In this document: one piece after another, positions 1-5,581 of the stretch | How positions within the stretch are numbered: the first letter of the stretch is position 1 | How the letters are laid out: the number at the start of each line of letters is the position of its first letter | Source of the DNA: Candidatus Woesearchaeota archaeon | GTDB lineage: Archaea > Nanobdellota > Nanobdellia > Woesearchaeales > UBA525 | Assembly (NCBI GenBank): GCA_003694385.1 | Contig: RFKA01000063.1 | Coordinates: 1 to 5,715 of the forward strand | Reading direction: 5' to 3' | Length of the DNA stretch: 5,715 nucleotides | The notes under the pieces: generated by a model | Database searches by the model: none | Told to the model about the DNA's origin: nothing | The model's input: the letters and a program-made list of their open reading frames with translations, nothing else | Made by a program: the position numbers and the translations under genes

Positions 1-1
1 C

Positions 2-3000
2 CTCGACGCTGGCGCGACAGGGACCTTCACGGGGAACACGACGGTGCCGTTCAGCAGCCTCGCACCCTTCGGCGCGAGCAATAATGGTGGTACGTACGGT
101 ATCAGCCTCGCGCCCGTCTCCTATGCGGGGACCGAGTTCCTCTTCTACAATCAGCGCACCACGCTCGGCGCGTTCAGCTACGTCAGCCCGTGGGGGAACG
201 CGAACGTCACCCTCTACAATAGCCCCGGCGCTGGTTGGACGAAGAGCGACAGCATCATCATCCCCACGGGAACCCAGGCCACAATGACGTCGCTCGCCGC
301 CGGCCAGTACCTCATCGTCGCGAACAGCAGCATCCTCGTCACGTGGGGCACCTCGGCCGAGTCAGAGGACTACATGGTCTTGCCGCCGGCAGCGCAGGAG
401 CTCTGGGGCGTCGCGAGTGATGAGGTGTATGGCGTGTGTATGAACGACAGCACCACCATCACCTACTACACGAGCGCGAACACAACAGCAACTGCCGCGT
501 GCAACGCGGGGGACGGCTTCTCACTCACGAACCAAGGAAGTGCGGGCACGGCCCCAGCAACGTACTACACCGCGAACAACCCCATCGCCGTGCACGCGCA
601 AGCAGACGGTGACGGCACAGAAGGAACCCCCTTCATAGCAGCCACCCAGCTCGGCACGACCTTCTTCGTGCCCAACAGCTATGAGTACCTCGCCATCGCT
701 GCCCCCACGAACGCGACGAACTGCACGCGCTACTCAGCCGCGGGCGCGAAAATTGATAGCTTCTTGACGGACAGCGCGGAGGACATGAATCCTTACCCGA
801 GCAAGGCGCTCTTCGGCTCGGGGAGCGCGGGCGACAGTGTCGTCTGCGACGCGGAAGTCTTCGCGTACTACGAGCTCGGCACGAGCTACGAGACACTCCT
901 CCTCAACGAGCACGATAACAGGCAATACCATGACCCCGCACCACTCATCACGCCGGGAACAGAACAACAACGATTCACCCCCCTCCCTGCGAGTGGCACG
1001 CCATTCACGACGCCAGCAAGCCTCCAAGGCTGCGGCTTCCTCGGCGTGAACGACACGTGCGCTCCCTCCTGGAGCGTGAACGCGACCGGCGCAACAGGGC
1101 TCTGGAAGATAGCAGTGCTCTTCGTGAGCAATCACTCCGCCGTGCAGAGCAACCACACAAGCTCGCGGACAGTGAACATTACGGACATCACGCCCCCAAT
1201 TATCGCACTCGACGGCGCTCCGCTTAACAACTCGGGGACGACGGGCAACCTCACCGTCTTCTTCAACGTCAGCGACACGAGCAACATCAGGAACTGCACG
1301 TTCCTCATTAATGGGACCCAGCGAGACTACCTTCTCGCGCCAGCGAAAGACACGCGCCTGAACTTTAGCATAGCCGGTCTCGGTCTCGGCGAGCACTTCT
1401 GGAGCATTAACTGCACTGACGACACCTACAACAAGAACACGAACACGACGGGCAACTATACCGTGACAGGCATTGCCGCGAGCACCTATGGAGGCCTCAC
1501 CACCGACTTCTCTACGGTGCTCATCGAGAACATCACGAACCTCATCATCGACTCGCCCGGCATCGGCATGATCAACTACACGAACTGGACGAATCTCAGC
1601 GGCGGCGTCAGCCTTGACGACCTCACGACGATCGCGAACACGTCAATCACGGTGAACTCGACGACCGAACCCCGCCTCAACCGGAGCGCGCTCCTCTACT
1701 TCCGCGGCCTCGACTACCAGTTTGCTCCTGTGCTCCTCAGGAACAACAAGTACTGCGGCCCCCCCACGTGCACGCGCCTCAGCTACACGGGCGGCGTGGC
1801 GCGATTCAACGTTACGCATTTCACGAACTACCAGTCAGCGAAGAACGCGAACTTTACTATCTACGACGACACCGACCCTGAGGGGGGCGGGACGCCGCGC
1901 GCGCCTACGGAGCTCGTCATGTTCTACGGGAATTATAGCAACTGGTCAACAGGCGAGCCAGTCCACGGCCCGAATGTGAACTGCACGATACGCTTTAACA
2001 TCAGCGATGCCTGGACTCCCGATGCGAATTTCACGTATAACAGCGCGACGAAACTCTACGAGTACAGCCGAACGTTCGATGTGAACGGGACCTACGAGTG
2101 GAACGCGTTTTGCAATGGGACAAGCGAGGGCTATGAGGAGCTCAATGTCTCGGACAACGTGACGATCAGTCAGGATTTCCTCGCGCTGAACGTGAGCGTG
2201 AACCAATCATCGATTGTTGAAGGGGACACGCTCATCATCCGCGTGAACGTCTCGAATAAGGGCTCGCCCATGGGGACGAACGTCACGCTCAATATCACCG
2301 TCTGGAATGGCTCCGACTGGACTGATGACTCGTTCTACCGCGCCGAAGTCAACTTCACAGGCAACCAAGACCACCTCGAGAACTTCACGTGGACCGCGAC
2401 CATCGGCACACACCACTTTAATGCCACAATCGACCCCGACCATCTCGCGAGTGAAGCGAACGAGACGAACAACAACTTCACGATTAACTACACGGTTTCC
2501 GCGTGGGAAATCCTCTACGGTATGGCGAACCAATCAATCTTCATTGGCGACGCGAGCAACGCACTGTTCCATTCATGGAATGCCACCTCTTCTCTCGGGA
2601 ACCTCTTCTTTAGTGATGATGACAGCTCATTCGACCCCGGGAACCTCGTCGCATTCACCCAGCCGGATGATTTCAACGAGTCTGATACTGCCCTGGGACT
2701 CACGGGGTTCAATGACAGCATTAGGCGCTTGTTCGATGCGAATGACGACGGCGTCGCGGATACAACCGCGACTTTCACGATCATGGGCTCTCCCGTGACC
2801 GGCGTCCCCGTCGTTAACTCGACGAACACGAGCGCCTTCATCACGGGCATCCTCTGGGATAGTGCAGATGGTGGAGCCTATACTGGTGCTGAAGACCTCG
2901 TATTTGTCACGAAATTCAACGCTTCACAGAAGGGTAAGTACGGCACGTACGACTACGAAGTTCGTTTGCCCGCCACGCTGGGAGACCTCTTTGGTTCTTC

Positions 3001-3034
3001 ACCATCAGTGACGCAACTACAAGAAATCCGTTAA
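2..3034 (+). CDS. Giant secreted/surface glycoprotein with Ig-like and CARDB-type domains (5' end missing)
   Basis: The frame is open from the first complete codon (position 2) to TAA at 3032-3034, so the N-terminus and any signal peptide lie left of the window; the GTG at 44 has no ribosome-binding site and is probably internal. Residues are numbered from that GTG. Residues 1-290 hold about three similar beta-rich modules of roughly 90 residues, with a pattern of an N-T/aromatic strand, then L-A-A-G or S-A-G, then a strand ending in V-T-W, I-A-V-H or F-A-Y-Y; this resembles IgGFc-binding-type extracellular domains (weak inference). Residues 380-475 are an Ig-like module opening with DITPPIIALDG. 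Residues 488-597 match a domain seen in DPANN surface proteins, with a C571/C576 pair and the ending FNVTHFTNY. Residues 622-708 are another Ig/PKD-like module. Residues 712-818 look like CARDB (NVSVNQSSIVEGD to EANETNNNFTINYTV). Residues 820-996 form a distinct C-terminal module with a Ca-loop-like DANDDGVAD at 898-906. More than 50 N-X-S/T sequons indicate an exported, glycosylated protein. There is no C-terminal membrane helix or sorting signal, so anchoring must be N-terminal or through partners. Probable role: cell envelope or adhesion. Confidence 0.85.
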   Translation, partial: LDAGATGTFTGNTTVPFSSLAPFGASNNGGTYGISLAPVSYAGTEFLFYNQRTTLGAFSYVSPWGNANVTLYNSPGAGWTKSDSIIIPTGTQATMTSLAAGQYLIVANSSILVTWGTSAESEDYMVLPPAAQELWGVASDEVYGVCMNDSTTITYYTSANTTATAACNAGDGFSLTNQGSAGTAPATYYTANNPIAVHAQADGDGTEGTPFIAATQLGTTFFVPNSYEYLAIAAPTNATNCTRYSAAGAKIDSFLTDSAEDMNPYPSKALFGSGSAGDSVVCDAEVFAYYELGTSYETLLLNEHDNRQYHDPAPLITPGTEQQRFTPLPASGTPFTTPASLQGCGFLGVNDTCAPSWSVNATGATGLWKIAVLFVSNHSAVQSNHTSSRTVNITDITPPIIALDGAPLNNSGTTGNLTVFFNVSDTSNIRNCTFLINGTQRDYLLAPAKDTRLNFSIAGLGLGEHFWSINCTDDTYNKNTNTTGNYTVTGIAASTYGGLTTDFSTVLIENITNLIIDSPGIGMINYTNWTNLSGGVSLDDLTTIANTSITVNSTTEPRLNRSALLYFRGLDYQFAPVLLRNNKYCGPPTCTRLSYTGGVARFNVTHFTNYQSAKNANFTIYDDTDPEGGGTPRAPTELVMFYGNYSNWSTGEPVHGPNVNCTIRFNISDAWTPDANFTYNSATKLYEYSRTFDVNGTYEWNAFCNGTSEGYEELNVSDNVTISQDFLALNVSVNQSSIVEGDTLIIRVNVSNKGSPMGTNVTLNITVWNGSDWTDDSFYRAEVNFTGNQDHLENFTWTATIGTHHFNATIDPDHLASEANETNNNFTINYTVSAWEILYGMANQSIFIGDASNALFHSWNATSSLGNLFFSDDDSSFDPGNLVAFTQPDDFNESDTALGLTGFNDSIRRLFDANDDGVADTTATFTIMGSPVTGVPVVNSTNTSAFITGILWDSADGGAYTGAEDLVFVTKFNASQKGKYGTYDYEVRLPATLGDLFGSSPSVTQLQEIR

Positions 3035-3041
3035 GAAAGAA

Positions 3042-3047
3042 TTTTTT
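3042..3047 (+). terminator. T-run terminator of the surface-protein gene
   Basis: Six consecutive T residues begin 8 bp after the TAA stop. Archaeal RNA polymerase commonly terminates at U-rich tracts without needing a hairpin. The first TTAGGTACCTAA palindrome overlaps the end of the run, so a short hairpin could add to termination. Further T-runs downstream (3075-3079, 3164-3168, 3235-3240, 3246-3251) could act as back-up sites. Confidence 0.55.
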
Positions 3048-3057
3048 AGGTACCTAA
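3046..3057. repeat. Palindrome TTAGGTACCTAA, copy 1 of 3
   Basis: A perfect 12-bp palindrome just after the surface-protein stop codon. It shares 16 identical bases with copy 3 (3045-3060 against 3273-3288, TTTAGGTACCTAATAT). A perfect palindrome of this size suits a homodimeric DNA-binding protein; as RNA it would give only a 4-bp stem with a GUAC loop. Confidence 0.8.
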
Positions 3058-3099
3058 TATTGTTTCGGCCAATCTTTTTGACGTTCGCTGCTTGTTCTC

Positions 3100-3146
3100 G
3101 CTACTTACTTTCTTCAGGTCTCTACTTGCTTTCTCTACTCGCTTTC
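3100..3146. repeat. Imperfect 13-bp pyrimidine-rich repeats
   Basis: TCTACTTGCTTTC (3121-3133) is followed directly by TCTACTCGCTTTC (3134-3146), matching at 12 of 13 bases. A weaker copy, GCTACTTACTTTC (3100-3112), matches the first at 11 of 13. They give a strongly purine/pyrimidine-asymmetric tract. Slippage in low-complexity DNA is the simplest origin. Confidence 0.45.
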
Positions 3147-3200
3147 TCTGCCAAGATTCTCTCCTTTTTCTATTTGAAGCTTTGTGCGTGTTTTCAGAGT

Positions 3201-3251
3201 GTTGTTGGTTTCCCCACAACTATTAGGTACCTAATTTTTTGGGGCTTTTTT
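3201..3251 (+). terminator. Hairpin plus palindrome plus T-runs, possible terminator
   Basis: GTTGT (3201-3205) and ACAAC (3216-3220) form the base of a hairpin with one internal mismatch, then GG/CC and a TTTC loop. It is followed by the 14-bp palindrome at 3222-3235, T6 at 3235-3240, GGGGC, and T6 at 3246-3251. The order of hairpins then T-runs reads as a terminator on the plus strand. It would act on readthrough from the surface-protein gene or on an unseen small plus-strand RNA. Confidence 0.3.
3222..3235. repeat. Palindrome ATTAGGTACCTAAT, copy 2 of 3
   Basis: This copy is extended to a perfect 14-bp palindrome. Its 12-bp core (3223-3234) lies 177 bp from copy 1 and 51 bp from copy 3, start to start. 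It is bracketed by a CCCCA/TGGGG pair (3212-3216 and 3240-3244) and is followed directly by six T residues, so it could also form part of a transcription terminator. Confidence 0.8.
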
Positions 3252-3273
3252 ACGAATAACTCAGAAAATTTCT

Positions 3274-3285
3274 TTAGGTACCTAA
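3274..3285. repeat. Palindrome TTAGGTACCTAA, copy 3 of 3
   Basis: This copy is identical to copy 1 over 16 bp including flanks. It sits 51 bp (close to five helical turns) from copy 2 and only 8 bp before the phased ATATC array, so a protein bound here would lie next to that array. Confidence 0.8.
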
Positions 3286-3293
3286 TATATTTT

Positions 3294-3341
3294 ATATCGT
3301 TTTGATATCATTTTAATATCTTTTAATATCATTTTAATATC
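3294..3341. repeat. Five ATATC motifs with 10-11 bp helical phasing
   Basis: ATATC begins at 3294, 3305, 3316, 3326 and 3337, giving spacings of 11, 11, 10 and 11 bp. The last three units read TTTTAATATC, with one extra A before the final one. Repeats at the DNA helical period present the same face each time, which is the layout expected for intrinsically curved DNA, a cooperative binding array or an easily unwound AT element. The array lies downstream of both flanking genes, so it is unlikely to be a promoter for either. Confidence 0.7.
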
Positions 3342-3389
3342 TTCTACCCTCGTATCTTCTTACGCTCTCTTCGCAGGCACCAGTGGAGC

Positions 3390-4043
3390 TCAGAGGCCGC
3401 TGAGACGAGCAATCTCCCGCTCGACGAGACAACCGACGTCTCTGCTGAGCGCCAGCGGCCTCCCAACGCGCACAGCTACGCGTGAGCGAGGCCGTCGCGG
3501 CCCATAATACTGGAGGCCGACAGGGATGACGGGGATTTCTATTCCGAGACGCTCCTGCACATCGTATGCGTGACGAATAAAGTCCGGCCTCACGGGGAGC
3601 ATGCGGCCGCGCGCCCCCGTCGTCGTTCCCTCAGGGTGGACGACGACAATTTCTCCCCGGCCATATAGCCACGCGACATAATCAAGCGACTCCTGATTAT
3701 GTCGTTTCGTATCCTCGAGGATGCGGCGGCGTTCCTCTTTCTCCAAGGAGCGTAACCGCCCTTTGATATCCTTGAGTCGGATGAAGGGGATGCCGCCGAG
3801 CAGCACGAGGGGCTTGGGGAGGTAGGACGCCATGACCCAGCTAGCTTTTCTTCCCCTCTGCTGGAGCGCCAAGCCCTCAAGGAGAATATCCTCGTAATGT
3901 TGGTGTTTCGGGAGCATGAGCGCCGCACCCCGCGTAGGGATGTGCTCGAGGCCTTCGAGCTCCACGCAGTGGTACGCTTTCAGGCAGAGGCTCGTCACGG
4001 TCCGCGCGACAGTAAAAAGAGCATCACTCCTCCGTAGGTACAT
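3390..4043 (-). CDS. plsC: PlsC-family (LPLAT) acyltransferase
   Basis: A 217-residue protein with the motif series of lysophospholipid/glycerol-3-phosphate acyltransferases. Motif I, HX4D, is seen as H47-Q-H-Y-E-D52 (the catalytic His/Asp). Motif II is GGIPFIR at 83-89. Motif III is HPEGTT at 136-141, the usual FPEGTRS phosphate-binding motif with H for F and T-T in place of R-S. Motif IV is VIPVG at 172-176. Length and order fit the family. Members transfer an acyl group from acyl-CoA or acyl-ACP to a lysophospholipid or related alcohol at the membrane. No long hydrophobic helix is obvious, so it is probably a peripheral membrane enzyme. ATG was chosen because a TATA box sits at the correct distance for a leaderless mRNA and there is no Shine-Dalgarno sequence. 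The stop is TGA. In an archaeon with ether lipids the real acceptor is unclear; the symbol marks the family, not a proven orthologue. It lies 53 bp downstream of the small helical protein gene, on the same strand. Confidence 0.85.
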   Translation of the reverse strand: MYLRRSDALFTVARTVTSLCLKAYHCVELEGLEHIPTRGAALMLPKHQHYEDILLEGLALQQRGRKASWVMASYLPKPLVLLGGIPFIRLKDIKGRLRSLEKEERRRILEDTKRHNQESLDYVAWLYGRGEIVVVHPEGTTTGARGRMLPVRPDFIRHAYDVQERLGIEIPVIPVGLQYYGPRRPRSRVAVRVGRPLALSRDVGCLVEREIARLSGL

Positions 4044-4050
4044 ATTCTTT

Positions 4051-4065
4051 GGGAGAAAAGCTCCC
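4051..4065. promoter_or_regulatory. Inverted repeat GGGAG-N5-CTCCC between TATA box and start
   Basis: A perfect 5-bp inverted repeat with a 5-base spacer fills the space between the TATA box and the predicted start of the acyltransferase transcript. A regulator bound here would block preinitiation complex formation. If transcription began upstream it could instead form a short hairpin. Operator is the favoured reading, but the arms are short. Confidence 0.35.
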
Positions 4066-4073
4066 TATAAAAA
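4066..4073 (-). promoter_or_regulatory. TATA box of the acyltransferase gene
   Basis: TTTTTATA on the minus strand occupies -30 to -23 relative to the ATG at 4043, where archaeal TBP boxes lie relative to the transcription start. This predicts transcription starting at or beside the start codon, a leaderless mRNA, which agrees with the missing ribosome-binding site. Confidence 0.6.
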
Positions 4074-4096
4074 CCCATTGGTGGCGAGAGGAAGCC

Positions 4097-4531
4097 TCAG
4101 TGTTTCTTCTCAGACTGGAGATGGGACACGATAATCTTTATTTTGTTCTTCAAAGCCTCCTTCTCCTCCTCAGAAACATTATCCTTCTTGTACGAGATGA
4201 GCATGAGGTTCTCGAAGAAATCGATGAGTGCGTCACGGAGTTGCGCCTCGATATTCTCCTTCATCTTCAGCTCCCTGATAAGCTCATCGTGGCTCTTCGC
4301 CTTGAGATTATAGCGTCTCTTCGCGTGCTGAAATAAGTGGTGGGCGAGCGTGTAGATATTCTCCTTGTTCACATTCCCCGCGAAAATCTCTGACAGTTTC
4401 GAGTTCAGAGAAATCTCGCCCAGTGTCTTCCTGTGGCGGCGCTCTAACTCACTGAGCTTGCGGAACAATACATAAGAGGCTACAGCGTTACCGATGCCAA
4501 GAAGGAGAACGACGATAACAATGATATCCAT
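4097..4531 (-). CDS. Small membrane-anchored helical protein, DUF4129-like C-terminus
   Basis: A 144-residue protein with one N-terminal transmembrane helix (about residues 2-22), followed by a basic, coiled-coil-like stretch (24-36, FRKLSELERRHRK) that by the positive-inside rule places the rest in the cytoplasm. Residues 57-138 are predicted helical. Their pattern (an A-x-x-LF helix, then RYNLKAKSHDELIRELK at 73-89, then LIDFFENLMLISYKKDNVSEEE at 102-123 and a final amphipathic helix) resembles the DUF4129 domain, where a Gly/Pro turn plus T-P-R-E-Y/L and a Y-lysine/acidic segment recur. DUF4129 proteins occur in MoxR/DUF58/VWA or transglutaminase loci, which fits the BatA-like neighbour. 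This is pattern resemblance, not a search result. It follows the VWA gene after 84 bp, with TATA-like boxes and an inverted repeat in the gap. ATG start; the upstream AAAAGGGGTTGAG is at best a weak ribosome-binding site. Otherwise a hypothetical protein. Confidence 0.8.
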   Translation of the reverse strand: MDIIVIVVLLLGIGNAVASYVLFRKLSELERRHRKTLGEISLNSKLSEIFAGNVNKENIYTLAHHLFQHAKRRYNLKAKSHDELIRELKMKENIEAQLRDALIDFFENLMLISYKKDNVSEEEKEALKNKIKIIVSHLQSEKKH

Positions 4532-4538
4532 AGCTCAA

Positions 4539-4561
4539 CCCCTTTTCATCTATAAAAGGGG
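4539..4561. promoter_or_regulatory. Perfect 8-bp inverted repeat CCCCTTTT-N7-AAAAGGGG
   Basis: Two perfect 8-bp arms (4539-4546 and 4554-4561) with a 7-base spacer lie 8-30 bp upstream of the small membrane protein ATG and include most of the proximal TATA-like box. As DNA it suits a dimeric operator. As RNA in a readthrough transcript from the VWA gene it would be a stable stem that buries the GGGG just ahead of the AUG. No T-run follows on the minus strand, so it is not a classic terminator. Confidence 0.55.
4551..4558 (-). promoter_or_regulatory. Proximal TATA-like box of the small membrane protein gene
   Basis: CTTTTATA on the minus strand, at about -27 to -20 from the ATG at 4531. That is 3-4 bp closer than ideal for a leaderless start, so the distal box may be the one used. 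It overlaps the inverted repeat at 4539-4561, so the regulator and TBP would compete. Confidence 0.4.
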
Positions 4562-4567
4562 AAGTCG

Positions 4568-4575
4568 TTTATAAA
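4568..4575 (-). promoter_or_regulatory. Distal TATA-like box TTTATAAA
   Basis: A self-complementary TTTATAAA in AT-rich DNA. On the minus strand it predicts a start near 4544-4546 and a leader of about 14 nt containing AAAAGGGG before the ATG at 4531. Either this or the proximal box could drive the gene. Confidence 0.4.
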
Positions 4576-4587
4576 TTTATGCCTGTG

Positions 4588-4604
4588 CTGAGAGAGCTCT
4601 TCAG
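4588..4604 (-). other. Imperfect inverted repeat after the VWA gene
   Basis: CTGA (4588-4591) and TCAG (4601-4604) flank the palindrome AGAGCTCT (4593-4600), with one unpaired G. It lies 12 bp after the VWA stop codon and could be a short RNA hairpin at the 3' end of that reading frame. No T-run follows on the minus strand, so termination here is doubtful. Confidence 0.3.
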
Positions 4605-4615
4605 GAGGCACCGAG

Positions 4616-5581
4616 TTATAAGCCGCCGAACTTCGAGTAGAAAATGAACTCGAGGATGCTCAGCGCAGCAATGAGGAGAAGCACGTAGTAGCTTGAGTCT
4701 AAGCTTACCTGGACATCTCTCAGGGTAACCTCTTTGAGCGCCTTATCGAGCTCCTGCTTATCCGTCACCTTATAGGCGAAGCCCCCCGTCCGCCCAGAGA
4801 GCTCCTGAAGTAAAGAGAAATCAAACTCAAGAGAACGATAGAACTCGCTCTCATTCTGCAAGGAAGCATTATCAGCTCCTATGCCGAAAGAGTAAATCCT
4901 CGCGTTGCGCGCATTTGCCAACGCGATCGTCTCGTTCTGCACCTCTTGCGTCCCATCGGTGAGGAGGAGGAGTGTCACATTCCCTCCCGAGTTATTCAGT
5001 TCTTCAAGAGCATGGTTCAGGGCAAAATCAATTGACGTGCCCGCTTTTGCGTAGTCAATTTTGATGTTCCTAATCGCCTCTTTCAGCTTTTCTCTCTCAA
5101 GCGTGAGCGGCACATCCGTCGCGATGTCTTGCGTGAACGCCACGAGGCCTATGCGCGTAGTGGGCGGCACCTCCTCCAGCCACTTAATGGCGATCTCTTT
5201 GGCGGCCTCGAGTCTGCTCGGCGGGAAGTCTCTCTTCGCCATACTCGCAGAGGCATCCAAGAGAATAACGTAGTCAGTATCGGACACGAACTTTGTCTGG
5301 TGCAGGGCGAGCGTGTCTGTCGCGATGAGGAAGAGCAAACTAATGATGATCACTTTGAAAATAAGGATGCTCGGGTTGATATGGAAGCGCTTGAAGCCAT
5401 GCACTTTCTCGAGGAGCGCCATATTCCCGAAGTGCGTAGCCCGTGTTCTCCGTCCATAAATCATGTAGAGGTATGCGACGATGGTGAGCGCCACCAGCAC
5501 CGCAAGGAGCAGGATGTTCTTCAAAGGGTCATTCAGATCGACGCGGAGGTTACCCACCCGAAACAAGAGAAGCAAGATCAC
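4616..5581 (-). CDS. BatA-like membrane protein with von Willebrand factor A domain
   Basis: A 321-residue protein with the BatA layout: transmembrane helices at about 22-42 and 71-90, a VWA domain at about 103-285, and a C-terminal helix at about 297-315. The metal-ion-dependent adhesion site is complete: D109-A-S111-A-S113 (DxSxS), T182 in AGTSI, and D209 in LLTDG. The loop between the first two helices is rich in Lys/Arg (YGRRTRATHFG...EKVHGFKRFH), so by the positive-inside rule the VWA domain faces the outside. VWA domains bind protein partners through the metal; BatA relatives are thought to work with MoxR AAA+ ATPases and DUF58 proteins in envelope protein maturation or stress tolerance. 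The start is GTG, chosen for the strong GGAGGT 6 nt upstream. This start overlaps the upstream stop by 4 nt (GTGA), so the two genes are co-transcribed and coupled. Stop TAA at 4616-4618. The exact client is unknown. Confidence 0.9.
   Translation of the reverse strand: MILLLLFRVGNLRVDLNDPLKNILLLAVLVALTIVAYLYMIYGRRTRATHFGNMALLEKVHGFKRFHINPSILIFKVIIISLLFLIATDTLALHQTKFVSDTDYVILLDASASMAKRDFPPSRLEAAKEIAIKWLEEVPPTTRIGLVAFTQDIATDVPLTLEREKLKEAIRNIKIDYAKAGTSIDFALNHALEELNNSGGNVTLLLLTDGTQEVQNETIALANARNARIYSFGIGADNASLQNESEFYRSLEFDFSLLQELSGRTGGFAYKVTDKQELDKALKEVTLRDVQVSLDSSYYVLLLIAALSILEFIFYSKFGGL

Larger units (their letters stand above)
3035..3389. other. AT-rich convergent intergenic region without a convincing gene
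   Basis: This 355-bp stretch lies between the 3' ends of the surface-protein gene (+) and the acyltransferase gene (-). It is much richer in A/T than the coding DNA on both sides, and its plus strand is strongly pyrimidine-rich between about 3060 and 3260. It holds three identical palindromes, a phased ATATC repeat, a near-tandem pyrimidine repeat and several T-runs, listed separately. The only open frame of note (3060-3305, +) starts with TTG, has no ribosome-binding site and encodes a Phe/Leu-rich peptide that T-rich DNA alone would give, so I do not call it a gene. Possible roles are a transcription-termination zone, a protein-binding site array (partition, origin or nucleoid-type), or an insertion remnant. 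Confidence 0.7.

Noticed and set aside
44..46. GTG at 44 as the start of the surface-protein gene
   Set aside because: The frame is open upstream to the window edge with the same composition (including a further NTT sequon), there is no ribosome-binding site, and no signal peptide follows.
734..1396. 220-residue open frame on the minus strand inside the surface-protein gene
   Set aside because: It is a shadow of the GC-rich, codon-biased plus-strand gene. The product is Arg/Val/Glu-rich with no recognisable domain, while the plus frame is clearly a sequon-rich beta protein.
3060..3305. 81-residue hydrophobic open frame on the plus strand
   Set aside because: It has a TTG start, no ribosome-binding site and no ATG. 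The Phe/Leu/Tyr-rich sequence is what T-rich DNA gives, and the frame runs through two of the palindromes.
3294..3341. ATATC array as a CRISPR array
   Set aside because: The units are about 5-10 bp with no unique spacers of 30-40 bp and no cas genes nearby.
3035..3389. tRNA or box C/D RNA in the intergenic region
   Set aside because: I found no cloverleaf arms, T-loop GTTCRA, or paired RUGAUGA/CUGA boxes on either strand.
4033..4043. GTAGGTACAT near the acyltransferase start as a fourth copy of the palindrome
   Set aside because: It matches only the left half and centre (TAGGTAC), is not palindromic, and encodes conserved-frame N-terminal residues; chance is the simpler explanation.
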